7,783 nucleotides of DNA from the NCBI GenBank assembly GCA_947450015.1, contig CANFUB010000113.1:1-7783 (forward strand), written 5' to 3'. The notes under the pieces were generated by a model. That model saw only the letters and a program-made list of their open reading frames with translations. It had not been told where the DNA came from and searched no databases. Both the position numbers and the translations under genes were made by a program. How positions within the stretch are numbered: the stretch's first letter is position 1; each line of letters begins with the position of its first letter. The DNA comes from Bacteroidota bacterium (GTDB taxonomy: Bacteria > Bacteroidota > Bacteroidia > NS11-12g > UBA955). Shown one piece after another: positions 1 through 6,327 of the stretch.

Positions 1-16
1 ATAATATCCTTTTTAA

Positions 17-844
17 ATGAAGCTAGTGCTTAATTGTTGCCTTTATATTTTAGCCACGGCCTGTGTTCAGACCATTCAAAAACAAACTGTTGTTGCAAAC
101 AATGTTACGGATGATAAATTTTCGACTGTTAAAATAGATTCTACAAACAAGGTGATTCATATTTTTGTGGCCTTGTGCGACAATGAGTACCAAGGCATAG
201 TGCCTGTTCCAGCAAAGATTGGCAACGGGCGCAATTTAAACAATAATTTGTATTGGGGTTGTGGATTTGGCATTCGGAGCTATTTTAAAAAAAGCAAAGA
301 ATGGACTTTATTAAGGCGCTATAAAATTGATTCTATCAAATTAGAACGCCTCGTTTTTAAACACAAAACCAAAGCCTTTTATTTGGTGGCTGATGCCTAC
401 AATGGACAATACATTAAAACATGTACCCACGATTTTCTAAACAGTGTTTCAGGTCTTGAAAAGGACACGCTTCACATAGATAAAAAAACCATAGGCATTA
501 ATGGCTTTTCACAACTCTCAGCCTATATTGGTCACGATGGTTTAATGGATTTCGATTTAGAGGATGCTTATACCAACGCGGATCACAAAAAAAGAGACTG
601 TATCATCTTAGCATGTTTTAGTAAACGCTATTTTTCAGATTATATCAAAAATGCCAATGCCAATCCGATGGTATGGACCACAGGATTAATGTGCCCTGAG
701 GCATACACAATTCACGATGCGCTCTCTGGATATGTTTTAAAAGAAAGTAGTGAAGCCATTCGAAGCAGAGCTGCCTTGGCTTATTCAAACCATCAGAAAT
801 GCGGATTAAAAGCCGCAAGAAATTTACTAGTTACTGGATTTTAA
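17..844 (+). CDS. Putative exported lipoprotein of unknown function, possible caspase-like fold
   Basis: I do not recognise a named family, though the protein reads like a conserved Bacteroidota hypothetical. The start is well fixed: an in-frame TAA (14-16) directly precedes the ATG. The N-terminus is a short hydrophobic segment ending in LATAC, a relaxed lipobox with C16 as the possible lipidated residue, so membrane anchoring is inferred. The mature part is a single globular-looking domain with distinctive blocks: HIFVALCDN (48-56), NLYWGCGFG (77-85), AYIGHDG (169-175), CIILACFS (195-202), WTTGLMCPEAY (220-230) and a C-terminal helical stretch with HQKCGLKAAR. A hydrophobic strand ending in GHDG, followed 27 residues later by a hydrophobic strand ending in AC, loosely recalls the His/Cys dyad of clan CD peptidases (caspase, gingipain, legumain), but the usual HG is HDG here. 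Activity is unproven. It lies 59 bases upstream of, and in the same direction as, the M28 peptidase gene. Its own promoter lies outside the window. Confidence 0.85.
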   Translation: MKLVLNCCLYILATACVQTIQKQTVVANNVTDDKFSTVKIDSTNKVIHIFVALCDNEYQGIVPVPAKIGNGRNLNNNLYWGCGFGIRSYFKKSKEWTLLRRYKIDSIKLERLVFKHKTKAFYLVADAYNGQYIKTCTHDFLNSVSGLEKDTLHIDKKTIGINGFSQLSAYIGHDGLMDFDLEDAYTNADHKKRDCIILACFSKRYFSDYIKNANANPMVWTTGLMCPEAYTIHDALSGYVLKESSEAIRSRAALAYSNHQKCGLKAARNLLVTGF

Positions 845-853
845 TCGCGATTA
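842..853. repeat. 12-bp perfect palindrome at gene end
   Basis: TAATCGCGATTA reads the same on both strands and begins on the stop codon of the upstream gene. It has no loop and no following T-run, so it is not a standard terminator hairpin. It could be a dyad protein-binding site or chance. Confidence 0.3.
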
Positions 854-887
854 TTTATTATTACATGTTCATCAAGTAACTATTTAC

Positions 888-895
888 TAATTTTG
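888..895 (+). promoter_or_regulatory. Bacteroidota -7 promoter element (TAnnTTTG) for the M28 gene
   Basis: TAATTTTG matches the TAnnTTTG -7 consensus exactly and ends eight bases before the ATG of the M28 peptidase gene, implying a transcript with almost no leader. No convincing TTG/TTTG -33 box is seen about 19 bases upstream. The region just before it contains a short inverted repeat (AGTAA/TTACT, 875-888) that overlaps the element and might be an operator. The element suggests that the M28 gene has its own promoter despite following another gene closely. Confidence 0.5.
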
Positions 896-903
896 AAACC
901 ACT

Positions 904-2199
904 ATGAAATATAATTTCTTTGTTTTTTTATCCTTAATGTTATGCATTTTAACAACCAATGCACAAGACACCATTTATGCGCGTAAGGTATTGAATAAAC
1001 TGTGTAGTCCACAATTCAAAGGGCGTGGTTATGTAGGTAATGGCGACAAAAAAGCAGCAAATTATATTCAAGGTCAATTTAAATCGATAGGCTTAAAAAA
1101 AGTAAAAGGATCTTATAAACAGGAATTTACTTTCCCGGTCAATACCTTTCCTAAAAAAGTAATCGTAAAATACAATGGTGTATTGCTAGTAGCTGGCCGC
1201 GATTATATTATCAATGCCGGTTGTAAAACCTTTTCTTTTAAAGGCACGGTGCCATTTAGTAGTATAGCGAATTTACAGGACAGTAGTTTTTACGACCGCG
1301 TAGGTTTTCATCAAACAATGGCGGTCATAGACACTTTTAATTCAAATGGTTTTTCAGAAGCTGTTTTAACTAAAAAAAAGTATTTAAGTGATTTTAGAAA
1401 AACGCTCATTGTAAAGCTTACCAACGAAAAACTAACATGGACAAGCAGTTATCGTGAAGATGCCAATTGTATCATCACCTTAAAAGACCATGTGTTTGAC
1501 AGAACTAAGCCTGCCGAATTTGAAATAGAGATTGAAAGCAAGTTTTACGGTGTTTATACTGATAAAAAAGAGTTAATCGGCACCTACACCTCTCAAAATA
1601 TTTTGGGTATGTTAGAGGGCACAGAAAACAAAGATAGTTTTATTGTTTTTACAGCCCATTACGATCATTTGGGCATGTTGGGCTCAACAGCCTTGTTCCC
1701 TGGTGCAAATGACAACGCAAGTGGCATTGCAATGTTATTAAACTTAGCAAAGTATTTTAAATTACATCCACAAAAATACAGTCTACTATTCATTGCTTTT
1801 TCTGGTGAAGAAACTGGTTTAATTGGTTCCCAATACTATGTAAGTCACCCTATTATTCCATTAGAAAAAATACACTTTTTAATCAACATCGATTTGATGG
1901 GCAATGGTGCCGAAGGCGTTATGACTGTAAATGGTGCAACTTATAAAGACCAATATAATTTACTTACCAATATTAATACTTCAAAGCAGTACTTACCAGC
2001 AGTAAAAGCAAGAGGTAAAGCACAAAACAGCGATCATTATTATTTCAGTGAGGCAGGTGTCCCCTGTTTCTTTTTTTATTTAATGGGCCCCTATCCATTT
2101 TACCACGATATCAATGACAAAGCATCGGCCGTGCCATTTACTAATTTCGAAAATGCTTTTTTACTCTTTCGCGATTTTATAATAGGTTTACAACCTTAA
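904..2199 (+). CDS. Exported M28 family zinc metallopeptidase
   Basis: Predicted two-zinc exopeptidase of family M28 (aminopeptidase/PSMP-like), acting in the periplasm or outside the cell on peptides. A signal peptide covers residues 1-20, with likely cleavage at TNA|Q, leaving N-terminal Gln. Residues 35-65 (SPQFKGRG, then AANYIQGQFKSIGLKK) are the typical start of Bacteroidota M28 proteins. Residues of about 85-230 form an insert of beta-rich character, in the place where some relatives carry a PA-like domain. The catalytic core spans about 231-431 and all expected residues are present by family analogy: H252 (TAHYDHLG), bridging D270 (GANDNASG), catalytic E302 and zinc ligand E303 (FSGEETGL), D330 (NIDLMGN) and H401 (FYHDIND); S377-D378-H379 is the conserved SDH motif. 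The length of 431 residues suits a single-domain secreted M28 enzyme. No T9SS sorting domain or lipobox is seen. The substrate cannot be read from the sequence. Confidence 0.95.
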   Translation: MKYNFFVFLSLMLCILTTNAQDTIYARKVLNKLCSPQFKGRGYVGNGDKKAANYIQGQFKSIGLKKVKGSYKQEFTFPVNTFPKKVIVKYNGVLLVAGRDYIINAGCKTFSFKGTVPFSSIANLQDSSFYDRVGFHQTMAVIDTFNSNGFSEAVLTKKKYLSDFRKTLIVKLTNEKLTWTSSYREDANCIITLKDHVFDRTKPAEFEIEIESKFYGVYTDKKELIGTYTSQNILGMLEGTENKDSFIVFTAHYDHLGMLGSTALFPGANDNASGIAMLLNLAKYFKLHPQKYSLLFIAFSGEETGLIGSQYYVSHPIIPLEKIHFLINIDLMGNGAEGVMTVNGATYKDQYNLLTNINTSKQYLPAVKARGKAQNSDHYYFSEAGVPCFFFYLMGPYPFYHDINDKASAVPFTNFENAFLLFRDFIIGLQP

Positions 2200-2200
2200 A

Positions 2201-4915
2201 TTAATGCTGTATTTCTAACTTCAAATTCGATTCAATACCGTTTGAAGTGATCTTAACCATATAAATCCCATTTGATAAATCACCAATATAAATCGGTTGA
2301 ATCTCACCTTGGTATTGCTTAATCAATTTTCCTGAAAGGTCAAAAATATTAACATTTATTGAGGTGTTCAAGCTGCTTATTAAATTGAAATAGTCCTTGG
2401 TAGGATTAGGATAAATTCTAAAGATATCTGAAGGACTAACATTATTAATACTAGTAAAGTCTTTGGTAACAATGGTTGTATCATCTGTATTACAAGCACC
2501 TTTAACCACTAATTTCACAGACTTATTATTCGCGTTGGAATATTGGTGTACTGGGTTTTTGAGTGTGCTACTATCGCCATCTCCGAAATACCATTTATAG
2601 GTCATGTTGCTGCCTGTAGCATTACTTGTAAATCCAACGATGTTACTGCCTATATAGCCATACTTAAAATTAGCAGTAACAAAAGTGTCTGCAGATACTG
2701 TGGCATTATTGACAATTGAATACGTTTGCGGCTGTCCACCTGCTACGGTAATGGCAAGTGTTGAACCCTTAACACCTGGCGAATTGTAAGTAACTTTATG
2801 TGGACCTTTGGTGTTAGCGCTTGCTGGTGTTCCTCCCGTGAAGGTCCATTGCCAACTTGCAACATTCGCATCACTAGAATCTGTAAAAATCACAGTTTGA
2901 CCAATGCACACTTGTTTTGGACTATTATAATAATTGAGGTATGCAATTTTTATCGCCTTAATGCTATCCTCCGTGTTACAAGTATTGGTAGAAATTAATC
3001 TCACATTATAACTACCACCATTTGCATAATTATGGATTGGGGCAGCCAAATTCGAAGAATCTAAATCGCCAAAATACCATTTGTTGCTTGTTGCATTATT
3101 TGATGTATTGGTAAAAGTTACTTTTCCTTTTTCAGCAGCCACCCAAGTGAAATCTGGTTTCATTTTTGAATCGGCCCTAACGGTCAGATTTTTTGTTTTT
3201 ACGATGTTGCTACCTGTAGAAGTTGTTACCGTTAACGAAATTGATTTGGATCCTCCAGTGCTATAAGCAACGGTATGTGGGCCAACCGTTGTAGCACTTG
3301 CCGGACTTGCACCAGAACCGAAATTCCAACTATAGGCTGTTATATTACCTTTTGAAGAATCAGTAAGAATGATATTTTCATTTAAGCAAATAGTTGATTT
3401 TGGTAGTATAAAATTAGCACTAGGGACAACGATTGCACAATTCCCCGAATTTAATTTTGAGTGCGCATTTTTGCTACAAATAGCAGTCGCACTTTTGGTA
3501 ATTACATAACTTCCTCCTGCAATATCAGGCACAGTCAAATTTGGTTTTACCTGCCCATTAGAAATGGCATAATGCATAACAACAGCAGGGGCAATTACGT
3601 GACCCAATTGATGACCATGGCCAAGTTCATGCGTTGCAACTGTTTCGAAGTGATATTGAGAACCACTCGCACTGCCGATAGAATAATTCCAATTGGTTGT
3701 ATTGGTTGGTTTAATCCTGAACCGGATATCCATTTCAAGAACAAACCACTTTAGGGATGGACCAGAAAAACAACCACTCCAAAAACTAAAGCACTGCGCT
3801 AAAACCCCATTTGGCATAGCATTGCTTGTATCCCATGCACACATATTAATCCCATCCGATTTGATTGCACTATAATTTACTTTTCCCAATGTATCCCAAT
3901 TGATAAATGTACCACAACGCCATCTTTCTAAACTTCTAATAAATGCACCTTTGGCACCAATAGAATCATAAAAACGCTTATTAATTTTCCATGTAATACC
4001 ATTACTAGCGTTCATTCCAATTTCTTGTGTCTCAAACCCAATTGAATCTGCATTCACACCTTGCACAACATTTAAATGCGAGTAAGGTATTTGCAATGTA
4101 TCTGCAGATGTTGCGACACCATTACCACCAACAACTACCCGAATTTTACCAGTTCCGGCCTTGGTTCTAACCAATACCTTGATCATTGTATCACTCCATG
4201 AGATATAATCCTTTTTTAAGGCTTTGATATAGCTCGCCCCGCCATCATCTCCATTTTTAAACATAACACTACTTGTATCAATGGTTGATTTAAAATTTGT
4301 GCCCTTAATGGTTAAAGTTGATGTAGTTCCAGCGTTAATCGTTTTAGGCGAAATTGAAGAAATGGTGACAGCTGCCCTTTTTGCGCTAAAAACAATTTTT
4401 GTAATGTTTCCATTCACATCTATCGCTTTCTGTTTTGTTAATCCTTCAATGGTACTATAAATAGTGAATGGCGGGTATTGGTTAAAAATATCACTTGCAC
4501 TTGCATCTGTTTTGTCGACTTTAATAAAGCCCTGCGGACCACTTTCAGCCACCCATTGGCCATCTTTCTGAATCAATAAAAACACACCTATTTCGCCCAT
4601 TGCCAATTCTAATTCAGGTTCAACTTTAATGGCTTTATCATTAACAGCGCCACCCAAGGTAATAATTTCTAATGTACCTGAAAATAACAAGGACATTCCT
4701 TTGTAAACCTTACTTACAGCAATGGTATTTGCAGTATAAATCATGGTCTTGTCAGCATTCCAATAAGATCTAATATTTATGACCTTGCCTTCTGCGATGA
4801 GTGTTGAGGCACTAACTCTCTCGGATAACGAAAGCGGCACTATGACACATTCTGATTTAACTTTTGTAAAAAGAAAACAAAGTAAAAGGATGAGGGATGT
4901 ACGTTTTATATTCAT
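2201..4915 (-). CDS. Secreted multidomain matrixin-like metalloprotease with PKD domains and T9SS sorting domain
   Basis: Predicted zinc protease exported by Sec and then by the type IX system to the cell surface or medium. Order: signal peptide 1-21; a beta-rich N-terminal domain of about 22-180, starting with Cys23; an IPT/TIG domain of about 184-277 (ISSISPKTINAG, then LTIKGTNF); a metalloprotease domain of about 280-495; four PKD-like domains (about 497-582, 583-658, 659-743, 744-820); and a type A sorting domain, 831-904 (FRIYPNPTKDYF, then NVNIFDLSGKLI and LSNGIYMVKI). The active-site motif HELGHGHQLGH (429-439) gives the three zinc-binding His and general base E430, and M447 in VVMHYA is a plausible Met-turn. 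The usual metzincin Gly at motif position 8 is Gln. Several Cys (334, 359, 375, 382, 480, 493) suggest disulfides. The gene follows tilS by 26 bases on the same strand and may be cotranscribed. Its stop codon lies one base from that of the M28 gene. The substrate is unknown. Confidence 0.92.
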   Translation of the reverse strand: MNIKRTSLILLLCFLFTKVKSECVIVPLSLSERVSASTLIAEGKVINIRSYWNADKTMIYTANTIAVSKVYKGMSLLFSGTLEIITLGGAVNDKAIKVEPELELAMGEIGVFLLIQKDGQWVAESGPQGFIKVDKTDASASDIFNQYPPFTIYSTIEGLTKQKAIDVNGNITKIVFSAKRAAVTISSISPKTINAGTTSTLTIKGTNFKSTIDTSSVMFKNGDDGGASYIKALKKDYISWSDTMIKVLVRTKAGTGKIRVVVGGNGVATSADTLQIPYSHLNVVQGVNADSIGFETQEIGMNASNGITWKINKRFYDSIGAKGAFIRSLERWRCGTFINWDTLGKVNYSAIKSDGINMCAWDTSNAMPNGVLAQCFSFWSGCFSGPSLKWFVLEMDIRFRIKPTNTTNWNYSIGSASGSQYHFETVATHELGHGHQLGHVIAPAVVMHYAISNGQVKPNLTVPDIAGGSYVITKSATAICSKNAHSKLNSGNCAIVVPSANFILPKSTICLNENIILTDSSKGNITAYSWNFGSGASPASATTVGPHTVAYSTGGSKSISLTVTTSTGSNIVKTKNLTVRADSKMKPDFTWVAAEKGKVTFTNTSNNATSNKWYFGDLDSSNLAAPIHNYANGGSYNVRLISTNTCNTEDSIKAIKIAYLNYYNSPKQVCIGQTVIFTDSSDANVASWQWTFTGGTPASANTKGPHKVTYNSPGVKGSTLAITVAGGQPQTYSIVNNATVSADTFVTANFKYGYIGSNIVGFTSNATGSNMTYKWYFGDGDSSTLKNPVHQYSNANNKSVKLVVKGACNTDDTTIVTKDFTSINNVSPSDIFRIYPNPTKDYFNLISSLNTSINVNIFDLSGKLIKQYQGEIQPIYIGDLSNGIYMVKITSNGIESNLKLEIQH
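2456..3427 (-). repeat. Tandem two-domain PKD repeat (A-B-A-B) inside the metalloprotease gene
   Basis: The four PKD-like domains are two copies of a two-domain unit of about 160 residues. The first and third share a PASAxTxGPHxVxY core (538-551 and 697-710) and a C-x(4-5)-I-x-TDSS start. The second and fourth share KWYFGDxDSS (612-620 and 774-783), followed by PxHxY and CNT(E/D)D. Unit one covers residues of about 497-658, unit two about 659-820. PKD domains are beta-sandwich modules common in secreted bacterial proteins, often as spacers or in binding to protein or polysaccharide. Confidence 0.7.
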
Positions 4916-4937
4916 GTAATTATTAGTAGTGAATGTG

Positions 4938-4945
4938 CAAATTAA
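4938..4945 (-). promoter_or_regulatory. Weak candidate -7 element upstream of the metalloprotease gene
   Basis: On the minus strand TTAATTTG differs from TAnnTTTG at one position and ends 22 bases before the ATG. It overlaps the stop codon of tilS. No -33 box is evident. With only 26 bases between the genes, read-through from tilS is equally possible. Confidence 0.25.
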
Positions 4946-6270
4946 GCCATATTGAGGGTAATTGACAAAATTGACTGGGTGCTAGCATCAATTTTGTAAT
5001 CTTCCGAAACAACCGATGGAAGCAACGCAATTAACTCTTTTTCATATTGTTGTAAAACTATATACGTGTTGCGCTTACTATTTTCAACTTTTTTATCTGT
5101 CAATATATCGCTTACTTTTTTGTAGCCATTCATGCCTAAAGGCCTTATTCTATCGCCATCTTCCCACACTCTAAGTGTTAATGGGAAGGTCAATTTATCC
5201 GCATTTATAAAAAGTGTATCTTTTAGTGTATAATCTGGCTGAAAATTATTGCTATAAATATGAATTTCAACTGTTTGTCCAAGTATTTTTATTGTTTGAT
5301 TGCTTGCCTCAATTGCCACCGAATTTGTTTTTTCAGTAAATTCTATGCGCTTCATTTGAAGGTGCAATCGCTCTTTTATTAATTCGTATTGATTGGCAAT
5401 TACTTTTTTTCCAGTTTGATTTGAATTTAACAAATCTTCAATTTGCATTAGGGTAAATCCGTAAGCTTGTAAATTGTGAAATAAAAATAAAGGTCGATTG
5501 ACTAATTTATCCAAGGTCACCAAATCTATTTTCAGATCGCCATCCATTTCGATACATGCACTTTTCCAAAGATTTGATATCAATTCGTACGACAATAATT
5601 CAAAACCTTTTACTTTATGTGCAGTTTCATAAAAACGCGCTTCAACCTCAGGCTGAATTTGCTTTAACGCTGGTAAAACAGCATGTCTAATTTGGTTTCT
5701 AAGGTAATAATCAGAAGCATTACTGCTATCTTCTCTATACGCATATTGGTTTTTTTTCAAATAGCTTGTAATCTCATCTCTATTTGCAAATAAAAGGGGT
5801 CTAACAATGTTGTTTTCATTAAGCGGAATGCCATGGAGCCCCTTTATGCCTGTGCCCCTTAAAACATTAATCAGCATGGTTTCTAAATTATCAGTTTGAT
5901 GATGCGCTGTAAGTACCCTAGAAAATTTGTGTTTAACAAGCAGTTCTTTAAACCAAGTATATCTTAATTCTCGTGCAACTTCTTGGATACCTTTTTTTCT
6001 TTCTTCACTTTCTTTTGAGGTATCGAATTTTTCTGTAAACACTTCAATTTGATGGGTCCTAGCCAATGTCATTACGAATGCTTCATCCGCTTCGCTCTCT
6101 TGTCCACGTAATTGAAAATTGCAATGCGCAACACTAAAACGATAGCCAGTATTTAATAATAAATAAAATAAACAAACACTATCTGCACCTCCACTAAGAG
6201 CTAATAGAACTGGTTCTTCTTTGTTAAAAAGACTATTTTTTGAAATAAAATTTTCAAACCTTTGCAGCAT
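4942..6270 (-). CDS. tilS: tRNA(Ile)-lysidine synthetase TilS
   Basis: Cytoplasmic ATP-dependent enzyme that joins lysine to C34 of tRNA(Ile) with a CAU anticodon, changing it to lysidine so that it reads AUA and is charged with isoleucine; it is essential in most bacteria. The N-terminal PP-loop ATPase domain (about 20-200) shows the P-loop SGGADS (26-31), VAHCNFQLRGQESEAD (47-62), TAHHQTDNLET (121-131), RGTGIKGLHGIP (138-149) and EDSSNASDYYLRNQIRH (180-196), all signature blocks of the family. The C-terminal TilS_C domain has RVWEDGDRIRPLGMNGYKKV (367-386), then SDILTDKKV. The length of 442 residues is usual for the phylum. The start codon lies 14 bases after a perfect -7 element. The extreme C-terminus (ALLPSVVSEDYKI) departs from the WxxGxRI-type ending I would expect, a minor oddity. 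It is divergent from the OstA-like gene. Confidence 0.97.
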   Translation of the reverse strand: MLQRFENFISKNSLFNKEEPVLLALSGGADSVCLFYLLLNTGYRFSVAHCNFQLRGQESEADEAFVMTLARTHQIEVFTEKFDTSKESEERKKGIQEVARELRYTWFKELLVKHKFSRVLTAHHQTDNLETMLINVLRGTGIKGLHGIPLNENNIVRPLLFANRDEITSYLKKNQYAYREDSSNASDYYLRNQIRHAVLPALKQIQPEVEARFYETAHKVKGFELLSYELISNLWKSACIEMDGDLKIDLVTLDKLVNRPLFLFHNLQAYGFTLMQIEDLLNSNQTGKKVIANQYELIKERLHLQMKRIEFTEKTNSVAIEASNQTIKILGQTVEIHIYSNNFQPDYTLKDTLFINADKLTFPLTLRVWEDGDRIRPLGMNGYKKVSDILTDKKVENSKRNTYIVLQQYEKELIALLPSVVSEDYKIDASTQSILSITLNMA

Positions 6271-6275
6271 GGCAT

Positions 6276-6283
6276 TAATTTTG
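6276..6283 (+). promoter_or_regulatory. -7 promoter element (TAnnTTTG) for the OstA-like gene
   Basis: TAATTTTG, the same octamer found before the M28 gene, lies 44 bases upstream of the TTG start of the OstA-like gene and predicts a leader of roughly 40 bases. It sits just inside the divergent tilS promoter. No clear -33 box is visible. Confidence 0.4.
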
Positions 6284-6284
6284 A

Positions 6285-6292
6285 CAAAGATA
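6285..6292 (-). promoter_or_regulatory. -7 promoter element (TAnnTTTG) for tilS
   Basis: On the minus strand TATCTTTG matches TAnnTTTG exactly and ends 14 bases before the tilS ATG, a usual distance in this phylum. One base separates it from the oppositely oriented element of the OstA-like gene. No -33 box is recognisable at 19 bases. Confidence 0.5.
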
Positions 6293-6327
6293 AAGAATCA
6301 TTATAACACCTAATCCCGCCAATTCAA

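Noticed and set aside
2218..2248. Inverted repeat ACTTCAAA/TTTGAAGT as an intrinsic terminator for the M28 gene
   Set aside because: The stem is AT-rich, the loop is 15 bases long, there is no T-run on either strand, and it lies within codons of the opposing gene, so I do not list it as a terminator.
2798..3875. Several plus-strand open frames of 60-97 codons within the metalloprotease gene
   Set aside because: They lie opposite a strong 904-codon gene with recognisable domains and have no start signals or family features; they are antisense shadows.
4957..4974. Direct repeat AATTGAC twice near the tilS 3' end
   Set aside because: It encodes the Ser-Ile-Leu-Ser-Ile repeat of the TilS C-terminus and is explained by coding; two short copies do not support a binding site.
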